From Chitinophagales bacterium (lineage in GTDB: Bacteria; Bacteroidota; Bacteroidia; Chitinophagales; Saprospiraceae), in contig JAAFJN010000009.1 of NCBI GenBank assembly GCA_013298845.1, forward strand, positions 52,566 to 116,565: 64,000 nucleotides of DNA. Reading direction: 5' to 3'. The position numbers were made by a program, and so were the translations under genes. Below, in pieces: positions 41,473 to 50,866 of this stretch (positions are counted from its first letter, which is position 1; each line of letters starts with the position of its first letter). The notes beneath the pieces are model-generated. The model had not been told where the DNA came from and made no database searches. It worked only from the letters and a program-made list of their open reading frames with translations.

Positions 41473-43437
41473 ATGAATACATTACGCCGCCTTATACCAT
41501 CACATCTACGCTTTCTTTTATCGGTACACATCATTCTGATGGCGATTTTTTCGTTGTTCAGATACATCATGTTGGTGTACAATCGCCCCACGTATTTTTT
41601 TGATATGGAGCGCTCCCTGACCATTTGGCAAGCATTTAAAATTGGTTTTGGGTTCGATATTGCCATTGCTTCTTACGCCATGTTATTGCCGTACGTGGCG
41701 TTGACTTACCTGTATTTTACCAAACAAAGTCTGGCGCGAATGGAAAAATACATCCGCATTTATTGCGGGGTTGTTATTGTGGTGTGCTTGGTGATTTGTG
41801 CCGCCGACGTGCCTTATTTCCGATATTTTAACGCCCGCCTCAACGTTTCTACCATCCATTTAAAAAACCTGGGACAGGTCGCCGAATTTATTTCCAAAGA
41901 AGTAAAATATTACCCGGTATTGGCACTGTTTGCAGTGGGACTTTGGGGCATGGGTCGCGTGATGATGCGCCTTTGGAACCAAGCCTGGAAATACGAAAAT
42001 GTAAACTCCGTTCGCCAAAAATTAACCGCAACGTTTACCGCATCCTTGTTGCTCAGTTTTGGTTTGTGGGGTGGTGGCGCACCCAAAAAGCCGGATATGA
42101 AATCGGCAACCTTCAGCAACGATGGTTTTATTAACCTGCTCACCCTCAACCCGGTACACACCTGGTTTGATTCGTATTTTGAATTTGACATCAACGTTTG
42201 CTCCAACGGCGAAGCGCGCAAAACCGTACAACAAGCCCTTGGTGTAAAAGCCGGGACTTTGGCCGATACTTTAATTTCGCCCATTTTAAAAGAGCGCACC
42301 TTCAAAGGAGCGCCGCGCAAAATGAACGTGGTCCTGATTTTGATGGAAAGTATGAGCGCCGACCGCATGGGTTTGTTCGGTAGTACCGACCAATTAACGC
42401 CCGGTTTGGACCGTTTGGCGCGCAATTCGGTGTTGTTTGACCAATGTTATTCTTCCGGCATTCACACCAACTGCGGTATTTACAGCAGTGTGTACGGTAT
42501 GCCGGCGGTAATGATGTACCACCCGATGTTGAATGGTGTTTCGGAAAAAACGCCGTTTTCGGGTTTGCCCGTAACCTTAAAAAGTGCCGGGTACCGCACC
42601 CGTTTTTTCTGTTCGCACCCCAAAACGTTTGATAACCTTGATATTTTTCTGGAAAAAAATGGTTTTGATAAAATTACCGATCAAAACGATTACAAACCCG
42701 AAGAAATCGCCAACGCCTGGGGTGTAGGCGACGAAACCCAAATGGCGCGCGCGCTCACGGAATTGGATAGTATGGCTGTTAGCGATAAAGAACACCCGTT
42801 TTTTGCTACGGTATTGACCATCACAACCCACCCGCCGTATACTTTGCCGGCTAATACCAAATTTGTTCCCAAACAAACGGACCCCATCAAAATTACCTAC
42901 GAATACGCCGACTGGGCGATTTCTAATTTTATGGATTCCTGCGCCACCAAAGAATGGTACGACGAAACAATTTTTGTTTTGGTGGGTGACCACGGGGTGA
43001 ATTTGTCCAGTTATGTTAACGACGTTCCTTTGTCGTACAACCATATTCCGTTGATTATTCACGCGCCCGGCATCTTCAAAAAACCGGAGGTACGCAGCGG
43101 TTTGGCTTCTCAAACGGATATTTACCCCACCGTTATGGGATTGCTCCAGCAGAACTACGTGCAAAATACAATGGGTTACGATCTGTTCCGCGAAAAGCGC
43201 CCGTACGCGTTTTTCTCCCAGGATTTCCGGATGTGCACCATTGACGATGAATACCTTTACGTGGCGCGGAAATCGGGTAAAGAATCCGTGTACGCGTACC
43301 GTTCACCCAATCCGGTGGATATTTTGGACCAGTATCCGTGGGTGGCCGATAGTATGAAACTATTCGCCTGTTCGCATTATAAAACAGCGCAGTGGATGAT
43401 TGGTAAAAAATTGGTGGGGCCGGTCGTGGCTCAATAG
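41473..43437 (+). CDS. LTA-synthase-like sulfatase-fold membrane enzyme
   Basis: A 654-residue protein. Five hydrophobic segments lie in residues ~15-200, then an extracytoplasmic alkaline-phosphatase-superfamily domain: NVVLILMESMSADRMGLFG (metal Glu), SGIHTNCGIYSS with predicted nucleophile Thr332, TILTITTHPPYTLP-like region (VLTITTHPPYTLP) and VGDHGVNL (metal Asp-His). In Gram-negatives such enzymes transfer phosphoglycerol or phosphoethanolamine to envelope glycans or lipids (OpgB- and EptA-like); donor and acceptor are unknown here. Its stop overlaps the stop of the convergent protease gene by 7 bp. Confidence 0.85.
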   Translation: MNTLRRLIPSHLRFLLSVHIILMAIFSLFRYIMLVYNRPTYFFDMERSLTIWQAFKIGFGFDIAIASYAMLLPYVALTYLYFTKQSLARMEKYIRIYCGVVIVVCLVICAADVPYFRYFNARLNVSTIHLKNLGQVAEFISKEVKYYPVLALFAVGLWGMGRVMMRLWNQAWKYENVNSVRQKLTATFTASLLLSFGLWGGGAPKKPDMKSATFSNDGFINLLTLNPVHTWFDSYFEFDINVCSNGEARKTVQQALGVKAGTLADTLISPILKERTFKGAPRKMNVVLILMESMSADRMGLFGSTDQLTPGLDRLARNSVLFDQCYSSGIHTNCGIYSSVYGMPAVMMYHPMLNGVSEKTPFSGLPVTLKSAGYRTRFFCSHPKTFDNLDIFLEKNGFDKITDQNDYKPEEIANAWGVGDETQMARALTELDSMAVSDKEHPFFATVLTITTHPPYTLPANTKFVPKQTDPIKITYEYADWAISNFMDSCATKEWYDETIFVLVGDHGVNLSSYVNDVPLSYNHIPLIIHAPGIFKKPEVRSGLASQTDIYPTVMGLLQQNYVQNTMGYDLFREKRPYAFFSQDFRMCTIDDEYLYVARKSGKESVYAYRSPNPVDILDQYPWVADSMKLFACSHYKTAQWMIGKKLVGPVVAQ

Positions 43438-46169
43438 GTTTTTATTATTTTTTCCCGACTAATTATTTTGCCCTGGTGATGGATCTGCAACAGGTACAAG
43501 CCATTGGCCAAATCCTGCAATCCCGTGATGGAGCGATTGCTCAATGCGCCTGAGCGTACCGTGCGGCCCGCGAGATCCGTGATTTGGTATTCGAGGGCTT
43601 GTTCCGGCGCTAAACCGGAGGTGTGCACCAAAAGCAATTCTTGGAAAGGATTGGGTGTAATGCGCACCCGCGGCGTGGCAGATTCATCAATAATGGCCGA
43701 AACCGGTTCCGAACTCAGATTAACGCAGTAGTCTTCTACCTGACCGTAAGGGAACAACTCACAGGCAAAAGGCAGGAATAACCCGCCCGGTGATTTGTAT
43801 TTCATCATTACCCGCATCCGGGTGATGCCCTGACTGGTAAAATTGGGCGTGATAAAGTTACCCGTCATGGCACCGTTGTGCGCATATCCGGGATCAAAAG
43901 TCAATTCATCCGGTTCGTCAAAATCGCCATCCATGTTAAAATCAACGTAAATGCGGTACATTTCCTGAAAAGAAGTACTGGCAAATCCCGGCACAACGGT
44001 CGCCTCCAATACCTTATTCGGAAACAACTCTAATTGCGGTATTGCGTGGTTTCCCGTAAAATCCTGGTATCCCTGGTTGCCCAATGAAAGGTTTTGCCAG
44101 TTCCCGATGATCACTTCACTGATCCACTCCTGGGTCGCGTCGTCACCTCGTCCGTTGCAATAAACCTTGTCGTAACAGGCGCCGCAGCCGTTGGTTTGGA
44201 AAAGGAAAGAGTTCGAGTATCCGGCCACTACACTGCCGCAAAACGAACTGATTTGTACCTCAAAATAAGCGCATCCGGGTAAACTGTCGATCGGGTAGTT
44301 GGTTTCGGTGATGTTGTTGATATAAGTCCAATTATTGGAGTTCGTGTTGCGATAGCGCAAGGAATAGTCTTGAGCGGCCGTCACCGATTGCCAAAATACG
44401 TGTGCTACCTGAATACTATCGGTATATACGCCCAAAACAGCCGGTGCCAGGCAGCAGCCATCGGTGATAAACGAGTGCGGTGGCGACCACGCACTGCTCA
44501 CTGAACTATTGTTGCAATCGGCGCGCAGGCTAAATTCGTACGCTGCGCAAGTGCCCAGATTTTGGAGGGTATAGGGAGCCGTAACATGGGGCACAACGAT
44601 CCAGGAGGTGTCCCCCATTTTACGCCAACGCAGGTCAATGGTATCAAAAATGGACGATTCTATCCAGGACAATTGCGCCGATCCGGTGGAAATATTTTGG
44701 GTTGATAACCAATACGGTGCGGGGCATTCCTGGCATTGCGCAAGGTATTGGGTCAACATTTGATCAACCTGTAAGCGGCCACCGGAAGTGGTACTCGACA
44801 AAGAAGGCAGTGTTTTTGATGATGTTAACGCAAGTTGTTTGGCCCAAAGCGCCGCTGCATCGGGCGTTTGTTTGGCCAATGCCGTCAGATTATGGCAAGG
44901 AGCCGTGTACAACAAACCCAAAGCGCCACTCACCTGAGGGGCGGCAAATGAAGTCCCCGATTGGTAATTGTACGCCGGTGAACCGGGCGAGAGGGTGTAA
45001 ATATCCGTCCCAAATGCCGCAATATCCACCGAAGTCAAACCAAAGGCGGCGTTATCAGACTTTACGTCGACGTTGTTCACACTTGTGGTCGAAATCAGGA
45101 ATGGGCTGGGGCAGGTGGAGGGCATATCGCCTAGTTCGTCAATGTCCCAATTGCCATTAGCGGCAGCGGCAACGGTAATGATACCCACTTCACCCAACGA
45201 ATCGAGTACCGCGCACCAAAGTGGCGATTGAGACGGTGTGCCAAAATTGATACCAAAAGAACAGTTGACGGACACCACAAAAGCGCCTTTTTGGCCCAGT
45301 GTTTCGTTGTAATCTTTACGGGCTTTATAAACGTAATCGTAGCCGCCCAAAATTTGAGATTCGGTGGTTAAAGAGCCACTGGTACCGGCCACAAACATCA
45401 GTTTGGTGTTCCACATCACCCCCGTTACCCCGAAATTATCATTGCCTTTGGCCGCAATAACCGCCGATACCGAGGTGCCGTGCCCCGATGAGTAACCAAT
45501 AATATTATCATTCTGGGCATTTACATTCCAGCCCTGAAAATCGTCAAAAAAACCATTTCCGTCGTTATCAATACCGTCGTTCGGAATTTCGTGGTGATTT
45601 TTCCAAATATTATCACCCCAATCGGTGCAATATGGGCACAAGCCCCCGTCAATTACGGCCACCACCACGGTATCACCCGATGGAGTAACGCCACCGTTGG
45701 TCATATCCCAGGCGTTAATCATGCCCAGGTCAGCCCCAACGGTGCCGCCGTTTTGGCCGGTGTTGTTAAAATGCCATTGTTTATCGAATAAAGGATCGTT
45801 GGGGTAAGGCAGGTACAATTCCTGCGCCGGGGGAAAAGATTTAGCCGCCCGATCTTCCACAAAGTGATTGTATTGCCATTTTATAATTTGGGGTTGTTTG
45901 ATTAATAATTGGAGGTCGTTGTAAAAAGCAAGGCCCTCGCTGTTGTTGTGTAAGAGCCAAATATTCGCCCCGTAACGCATGACCTGCGCCTCTACCTTCC
46001 ATTTCGTGTCCGTTTCGCTGGTGAGCGGTAAAAAATCCGCCGGTTGAACCCCTTCTTGCAGCGCTACCAATACCTGACCAGGTACGTACCGATCTTGTGC
46101 AGTAGAAAGGTGGTTAATCCCGCAGATGAAACATACGAGTAAGGAAATTCTGTAAACAAAAATCTTCAT
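43431..46169 (-). CDS. Secreted subtilisin-like protease with FN3, GEVED and T9SS domains
   Basis: A 912-residue exported S8 protease from ATG 46169, signal peptide ending HLSTAQ. Propeptide-like residues ~25-120; catalytic domain ~125-455 with Asp174 (AVIDGG), His230 (SSGHGTSVS) and Ser407 (SGTSFAAPQ). Then two fibronectin-III modules (CPAPYWLSTQNISTGSAQLSW; CCLAPAVLGVYTDSIQVAHV), a GEVED domain (YRIYVDFNMDGDFDEPDEL, GQVEDYCV) and a T9SS sorting domain (RITPNPFQELLLVHTS to GKIISREKIIKTY). It is likely a secreted or surface-bound digestive protease. Longer upstream start (46295) would lose the signal peptide. Confidence 0.92.
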   Translation of the reverse strand: MKIFVYRISLLVCFICGINHLSTAQDRYVPGQVLVALQEGVQPADFLPLTSETDTKWKVEAQVMRYGANIWLLHNNSEGLAFYNDLQLLIKQPQIIKWQYNHFVEDRAAKSFPPAQELYLPYPNDPLFDKQWHFNNTGQNGGTVGADLGMINAWDMTNGGVTPSGDTVVVAVIDGGLCPYCTDWGDNIWKNHHEIPNDGIDNDGNGFFDDFQGWNVNAQNDNIIGYSSGHGTSVSAVIAAKGNDNFGVTGVMWNTKLMFVAGTSGSLTTESQILGGYDYVYKARKDYNETLGQKGAFVVSVNCSFGINFGTPSQSPLWCAVLDSLGEVGIITVAAAANGNWDIDELGDMPSTCPSPFLISTTSVNNVDVKSDNAAFGLTSVDIAAFGTDIYTLSPGSPAYNYQSGTSFAAPQVSGALGLLYTAPCHNLTALAKQTPDAAALWAKQLALTSSKTLPSLSSTTSGGRLQVDQMLTQYLAQCQECPAPYWLSTQNISTGSAQLSWIESSIFDTIDLRWRKMGDTSWIVVPHVTAPYTLQNLGTCAAYEFSLRADCNNSSVSSAWSPPHSFITDGCCLAPAVLGVYTDSIQVAHVFWQSVTAAQDYSLRYRNTNSNNWTYINNITETNYPIDSLPGCAYFEVQISSFCGSVVAGYSNSFLFQTNGCGACYDKVYCNGRGDDATQEWISEVIIGNWQNLSLGNQGYQDFTGNHAIPQLELFPNKVLEATVVPGFASTSFQEMYRIYVDFNMDGDFDEPDELTFDPGYAHNGAMTGNFITPNFTSQGITRMRVMMKYKSPGGLFLPFACELFPYGQVEDYCVNLSSEPVSAIIDESATPRVRITPNPFQELLLVHTSGLAPEQALEYQITDLAGRTVRSGALSNRSITGLQDLANGLYLLQIHHQGKIISREKIIKTY

Positions 46170-46185
46170 AGTGTTATATCGGCGG

Positions 46186-46193
46186 CAAAAGTA
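46186..46193 (-). promoter_or_regulatory. TACTTTTG -7 box for the protease gene
   Basis: CAAAAGTA on the plus strand, 17 bp upstream of the start at 46169. Confidence 0.45.
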
Positions 46194-46420
46194 GGGGTTG
46201 TGAATTGATTTTCGGGTAAGGTATTGTGAATTAGGCCGTCTATGTCGGTTTTTGTCGAAAATGGCGGTTGGTAATGTTATCAAACAGTTAATCAACTGTT
46301 ACAATTGTTTAAACGGGCAATAGGGGAGGCAGCGAAAGCATTTAATAGCCGTTGCTTCCACAAACGAAGTATATTTAATCACAAAAATCGTTTACTCATT
46401 CATCAAACAGTTTCAGTATT

Positions 46421-46822
46421 ATGAAAAATTTCTTGTTTAGTCTGCTTGTGCTTTCGCTCTCTTTGGTTTCCTGCAAAAAAGAAGCCACTTTCGACGATAA
46501 ACTCATTGGCGAATGGACCTCGACCTCCGTAAAAGTAGGTGGTTCTGACGTTACCAACTCCAACGCCGTGGTGATGACCATTGAGTCTTCCCGCGAATTT
46601 GACGCTGATATTACCGTGGCTCCTTTGTTTGGTTCTCCCGTGACCAATTCTTACACCGGCGATTGGTCGGCCGACGAACTCAAGCAGGAACTTATTCTGA
46701 AATACAGCACTGGCGAACAGGAAAAGTACGACATTACTTCACTCACTGACAATATCATGAAAGCATCCACCGTGGTAGAAAATGTACGCCGCGAGTTTGT
46801 TTTTGAAAAAACAGCGCAGTAA
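46421..46822 (+). CDS. Lipocalin-like lipoprotein
   Basis: A 133-residue lipoprotein with signal MKNFLFSLLVLSLSLVSC and lipobox LVSC. The mature part (KLIGEWTSTSVKVGGSDV, YTGDWSADELKQELILKYST, REFVFEKTAQ) is an all-beta lipocalin-like fold, as in other small Bacteroidota lipoproteins such as the one at 1792. Function unknown. It is convergent with the cytidylate-kinase-like gene, with a 23-bp perfect hairpin repeat between. Confidence 0.75.
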   Translation: MKNFLFSLLVLSLSLVSCKKEATFDDKLIGEWTSTSVKVGGSDVTNSNAVVMTIESSREFDADITVAPLFGSPVTNSYTGDWSADELKQELILKYSTGEQEKYDITSLTDNIMKASTVVENVRREFVFEKTAQ

Positions 46823-46826
46823 AAAG

Positions 46827-46887
46827 AGTGATGAGAGAGGAGTGATGAGAGATGAGTCTCATTACTCATCACTCCTCTCTCATCACT
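46827..46887. repeat. GTGATGAGAG repeat forming a 23-bp perfect hairpin between convergent genes
   Basis: AGTGATGAGAGAGGAGTGAT plus GAG (46827-46849) pairs perfectly with 46865-46887; the 15-nt loop itself contains ATGAG/CTCAT. It lies 4 bp after the lipoprotein stop and 1 bp before the kinase-like stop. The right arm shares 20 identical bases with 7453-7472. Confidence 0.9.
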
Positions 46888-46888
46888 A

Positions 46889-47458
46889 TTAAACGAATCG
46901 TTGAAAAATAACCCCGTCCAGGTGTGCTTCCAAACCTTGTACGATCAGATCACAAACTTCCTGTGGTGTTCGGTTAGTGGTATCAATCACTAGGTCAAAA
47001 TTATGTAGATTAGTGCAGTCGGCGTTGTATTTCGCCAAAAAACGCGCATTTTCGCTGGCTTTTCGCGCTTTAATTTTCTCCACGGCTTCCTCTACGCTGG
47101 TGTATTGCTCGCTGTTGCGTTTGGGATCGTTCAAAATGCGTTGCGCCGCAATGTGTACATCTACGCTAAGATAAACTTTAAACGAATCGGGAATAAAAAA
47201 CCAGGCCATTCGGCTATCTACCACGTACCCTTCGGGGTCTTGGTTGAGGCTGACGAATACGCCGTCAATCCGTTCATCAATGCTGGGATCGGTATCGGCG
47301 CGGCGGTTCATTTCGAGGGTGTCAATCCCCATTTCAGCGGCTAAAGTGCGTTGAATCTGGCCGGTAGACAAGTATTTGAATCCGGTGTGCCGGCACAATA
47401 AATCGGATACTGCGCTCTTTCCACTTCCTAAATCGCCGGTAAGCGTAATTTTGTTCAT
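46889..47458 (-). CDS. Cytidylate-kinase-like P-loop protein
   Basis: A 189-residue protein with P-loop GDLGSGKSAVSD (residues 7-18), a substrate region YLSTGQIQRTLAAEMGIDTLE, DERIDGVFVSLNQDP, VVDSRMAWFFIPDSFKVYL (core Asp-Ser-Arg) and a lid-like RNSEQYTSVEEAVEKIKAR. It resembles the archaeal-type/AAA_18 cytidylate kinases rather than the bacterial Cmk, and may be a nucleotide kinase with another substrate. Divergent from the gene at 47497, 38 bp between starts. Confidence 0.7.
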   Translation of the reverse strand: MNKITLTGDLGSGKSAVSDLLCRHTGFKYLSTGQIQRTLAAEMGIDTLEMNRRADTDPSIDERIDGVFVSLNQDPEGYVVDSRMAWFFIPDSFKVYLSVDVHIAAQRILNDPKRNSEQYTSVEEAVEKIKARKASENARFLAKYNADCTNLHNFDLVIDTTNRTPQEVCDLIVQGLEAHLDGVIFQRFV

Positions 47459-47467
47459 ATTTTGAAA

Positions 47468-47475
47468 TACTTTTG
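47468..47475 (+). promoter_or_regulatory. TACTTTTG -7 box for the gene at 47497
   Basis: TACTTTTG, 21 bp before the TTG start. It supports the choice of a non-ATG start at 47497. Confidence 0.45.
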
Positions 47476-47496
47476 CCGCACTAAACAGCAGAGATA

Positions 47497-48459
47497 TTGA
47501 AAAACAAACATTTGGTGCTATTGTTTCTGGGAATTGTGGCGTTGGGCGGAATAAGCCGCTTTTGCCATTTCAGCCTTGGGACAAAATTAGATGCGGTTTT
47601 GTTTAAAAAACCTTTGGCCGAAATTGATAAAATTTGGATTTGCCGCAAAGATACAATAATTCTTACCCGAACCGCCGAACATTGGCTGATTTCGCAAAAA
47701 GAGGAAACCGCCACCGTCCCGGATTCGGTGGTGATGGCCCTGCTCGATTTGGTGGGCAGCATCCGCGCCGTTGAATTAGTGCACACCAACCGCCCCGATA
47801 CCCTGGGTCTTGGGCCGGATGCCCAAAAATCCATCGTTTGTTCGTCGCACCAATGGGACGATCAGGTGTTTTTTGTGGGCAACACCGTGAACCGTGGCCA
47901 TTCGGTGTTTACCTGGGTGGGTTTACCCCGACACGAACAATATTACCTGGCCCCTGGCGATCTGAACGCGGCCTTCAACGTGGCGCAGCGCCAATATGCG
48001 CCCAGCGTTCGGATGCACACGGATACCTCCGGGTTAAATGAAATTTGGTATGTATTGCGCGGCGATACCCTGCTGAATACCTTTCGCGATAGTACGCGCG
48101 GCACTTGGTTGCGCCCGCCTTTTGGTGCCAAAGACACCGTTTCGACGGCCCAATTGGCGCAGTGGAAACAACGTTGGCAATCGTTGTGTGACCGCGCCGT
48201 GATGGCCGATTTTTTTGACAAAAGAAGTGCCTCGGAAACTTTTTGTGGGGAAATGGGGTTTTATTACCAGCAATACCCACAACGGGTCGTTAATTATCGT
48301 TTATTTTACGTTCGATACCCCGTTTTGCCCGATGATCCGGAAAAAAGACGCTATTTTCGCAACTTCAAACCGCAATATCTTTTTGAATCTGACCTCCAAC
48401 CTGGCTTTTATTTTTCGGTAAGCGATTCTTTGACCATTCATCAACTTAACATTTTTTAA
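47497..48459 (+). CDS. Membrane-anchored protein, possibly DUF4340-like
   Basis: A 320-residue protein beginning with a TTG codon (MKNKHLVLLFLGIVALGGIS in translation), an N-terminal signal anchor. Beta-rich parts follow: IDKIWICRKDTIILTRTAEHWLI, VVMALLDLVGSIRAVELV, VFFVGNTVNRGHSVFTWV and ending SDSLTIHQLNIF. The alternation and the first two modules recall DUF4340 (cargo-like domains of gliding-associated ABC systems), but the match is by eye and weak. No ATG occurs before residue 80. rnr starts 9 bp after its stop. Confidence 0.55.
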   Translation: MKNKHLVLLFLGIVALGGISRFCHFSLGTKLDAVLFKKPLAEIDKIWICRKDTIILTRTAEHWLISQKEETATVPDSVVMALLDLVGSIRAVELVHTNRPDTLGLGPDAQKSIVCSSHQWDDQVFFVGNTVNRGHSVFTWVGLPRHEQYYLAPGDLNAAFNVAQRQYAPSVRMHTDTSGLNEIWYVLRGDTLLNTFRDSTRGTWLRPPFGAKDTVSTAQLAQWKQRWQSLCDRAVMADFFDKRSASETFCGEMGFYYQQYPQRVVNYRLFYVRYPVLPDDPEKRRYFRNFKPQYLFESDLQPGFYFSVSDSLTIHQLNIF

Positions 48460-48468
48460 TCATTATTT

Positions 48469-50841
48469 ATGCCCAAAAAAAAGAAAATTAGTAAAAAACT
48501 TTCTGCTTCCGTGCTCAAATCGGAGGTGCTTAAATTTCTGGTCGCCCGACCCAAAAAACAATTTACCGCCCGACAAATTTCCGGTATCCTCAACATTGAC
48601 AATAACAAAGATTCCGTTGAACACGCATTGCGCCAATTGGAAGAAATGGGTGCCGTGTGCGAAGTAAAAGAAGGCCGCTTTGTGGCCCTTTACGAAGATC
48701 CAACCCTTTTTGATACCGATTCCGACGAAGCCGGAACTGTCGCTCAAACCGGCGAAACTGCCAACGATGAACCCGGCATGTCGCGGGAAGAAATGACCAA
48801 ATACGCCCGTCGTCAGGCGGAAAAAACCGAACGAAAAACTTTGAAACAAGAAAAAAAGACCCCCGCAAACGGGAAAAACACCCCGCCTAAACAGTACGAA
48901 GGTGTGGTGGATATGACCCGTACCGGCGCGGCCTACATTGTAAACGATACCATTCAGTCGGATATATACGTCTCTCAGCGCAACCTGAATGGCGCATTAA
49001 ACGGCGATACCGTGCTGGTGTCGGTGTTCCCGCCCCGCCCGCGTCGTCGCCGCGACGAAGAACCGCGCAAACCGGAAGGTGAAATCCTTAAAGTTGTTAA
49101 ACGCGCCAGTGAGTTTTTCATTGGTACCCTGCGCAAAAGCCGCAAATACTGCATTTTTCTGCCCGATAACCCCAATATGCCGGTGGATGTGCTCGTGCCG
49201 CTCGAACACGCGGGCGAAGCGCGCGACGGCGATAAAGTAGTGGTGCGGATCATTGACTGGCAGGAAGGCCGCCGCAACGTGCCCATTGGGAAAGTTACCC
49301 AGGTGCTGGGGGCCGCCGGTGGCAATGATTTTGAGATGAAAAAAATCCTGATCAACGCCGGTTTTGAACTCTCGCACTCGGAAGAGTCTATGGCCGAAGC
49401 CGCCGCGATTCCCGATACCATTTCGCCCCAGGAAATTGCGCGCCGCCGCGATTTTCGCGATATACTCACGTTTACCATTGACCCCGAAGACGCAAAAGAC
49501 TTCGACGATGCCCTGAGTTACCGCAAATTAGACAATGGCCACCTCGAAATTGGGGTGCACATTGCCGATGTAACCCATTACCTGAAACCCGATAGTTCGC
49601 TCGACCGCGAAGCGTACAAACGCAGCACTTCGGTGTATTTGGTGGATCGTTGTTTGCCCATGTTGCCCGAAAAACTCTCCAATAACCTTTGTTCATTGGT
49701 TCCGTTGCAAGATCGTTTGACCTTTTCGGCGGTGTTTACTTTTGACGAAAATGATAAAATTGTGCAACGTTGGTTTGGCAAAACGGTGATTCACTCGGCC
49801 AAACGTTTTACCTACGAAGAAGCGCAAACGATGATTGAGCAAAAGCCCGCCGAAGAGTTGAAAAAGTCCGAAATGTTTCCATATCTGGACGAGGCCATGA
49901 GCGCAATGCTCCGGTTGTCGCGCAAAATGCGCAGTGACCGCGAAAAAAATGGTGCCCTGAGTTTTGAAACCGAAGAAGTGCGTTTTAAATTAGACGAGAC
50001 GGGTGTACCCATTGCGGCGTACGTTAAGGAGCGCAAAGAGGCGCACATGCTCATCGAAGATTTTATGTTGTTGGCCAATAAAGAGGTGGCCCATTACATT
50101 GACGCTTTGAGCGGTGCCAAACAGGAAGTGCCTTTTGTGTATCGCGTGCACGATTTGCCGGATATGGATCGCGTGATGGAATTTGCCCGCTTTGCCGCCG
50201 AAATGGGAAAACCCCTGAAAGTGGATACGCCCAAACAAATTGCCAAATCGTTCAATGAATTGAGCAAAGCCGCCCGTACCAACGACGCCCTCAAATTGCT
50301 CGAACCACTGGCCATTCGGACCATGGCCAAAGCCGTTTATTCGACCCTCAACATTGGGCACTATGGCTTGGGCTTTACGCATTATTCGCATTTCACATCG
50401 CCCATTCGCCGTTATTCCGACGTGTTGGCGCACCGAATTCTGGAGGCCAATCTCAACGGTCGCACCGAACGCGTGGACAAGTCGAAATTGGAGGAAAAAT
50501 GCAAACACATTAGCGGACAAGAGAAAAAAGCCGCCGAGGCCGAGCGCGAAAGTGTCAAATTTAAACAAACCGAATTGCTCAGCAAACACATCGGCGCGGA
50601 ATTTGAAGGCCGTATTTCGGGTATGATTGACCGGGGTTTCTTCGTTCAATTGGCCGATTCACACGCCGAAGGCATGGTAGAATTCCGTTATCTCAACGAT
50701 ACGTACGTGCTCGACGACAGTCGCTTGCGCGCCCGCGGCCGCCACTATGGCCACGAGTTTAAAATGGGCGATCGGATTAAAGTGCGTATTATTGCCGCCG
50801 ATCCGCAACGCCGTCAGATTGACATGGAATTGGTGGATTAA
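48469..50841 (+). CDS. rnr: Ribonuclease R
   Basis: A 790-residue 3'-5' exoribonuclease that degrades structured RNA. Lys-rich N-terminus, winged helix (SEVLKFLVARPKKQFTARQI), a long Lys/Asp/Glu-rich linker, cold-shock domains (GAAYIVNDTIQSDIYVSQRN, FFIGTLRKSRKYCIFLPDNP), RNB catalytic domain with TIDPEDAKDFDDALSY (metal-binding Asp residues), TPIRRYSDVLAHRILE-like segment (here SPIRRYSDVLAHR) and a C-terminal S1 domain (FEGRISGMIDRGFFVQLAD). Length is in the usual range. recF follows 25 bp downstream and may share the transcript. Confidence 0.95.
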   Translation: MPKKKKISKKLSASVLKSEVLKFLVARPKKQFTARQISGILNIDNNKDSVEHALRQLEEMGAVCEVKEGRFVALYEDPTLFDTDSDEAGTVAQTGETANDEPGMSREEMTKYARRQAEKTERKTLKQEKKTPANGKNTPPKQYEGVVDMTRTGAAYIVNDTIQSDIYVSQRNLNGALNGDTVLVSVFPPRPRRRRDEEPRKPEGEILKVVKRASEFFIGTLRKSRKYCIFLPDNPNMPVDVLVPLEHAGEARDGDKVVVRIIDWQEGRRNVPIGKVTQVLGAAGGNDFEMKKILINAGFELSHSEESMAEAAAIPDTISPQEIARRRDFRDILTFTIDPEDAKDFDDALSYRKLDNGHLEIGVHIADVTHYLKPDSSLDREAYKRSTSVYLVDRCLPMLPEKLSNNLCSLVPLQDRLTFSAVFTFDENDKIVQRWFGKTVIHSAKRFTYEEAQTMIEQKPAEELKKSEMFPYLDEAMSAMLRLSRKMRSDREKNGALSFETEEVRFKLDETGVPIAAYVKERKEAHMLIEDFMLLANKEVAHYIDALSGAKQEVPFVYRVHDLPDMDRVMEFARFAAEMGKPLKVDTPKQIAKSFNELSKAARTNDALKLLEPLAIRTMAKAVYSTLNIGHYGLGFTHYSHFTSPIRRYSDVLAHRILEANLNGRTERVDKSKLEEKCKHISGQEKKAAEAERESVKFKQTELLSKHIGAEFEGRISGMIDRGFFVQLADSHAEGMVEFRYLNDTYVLDDSRLRARGRHYGHEFKMGDRIKVRIIAADPQRRQIDMELVD

Positions 50842-50866
50842 TCATTTATTATCGGGATCAAGAACG

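Noticed and set aside
50747..50866. N-terminal extension of RecF inside rnr
   Set aside because: RecF proteins start directly with the LxLxxFxNY strand; the extension is the shifted-frame end of rnr.
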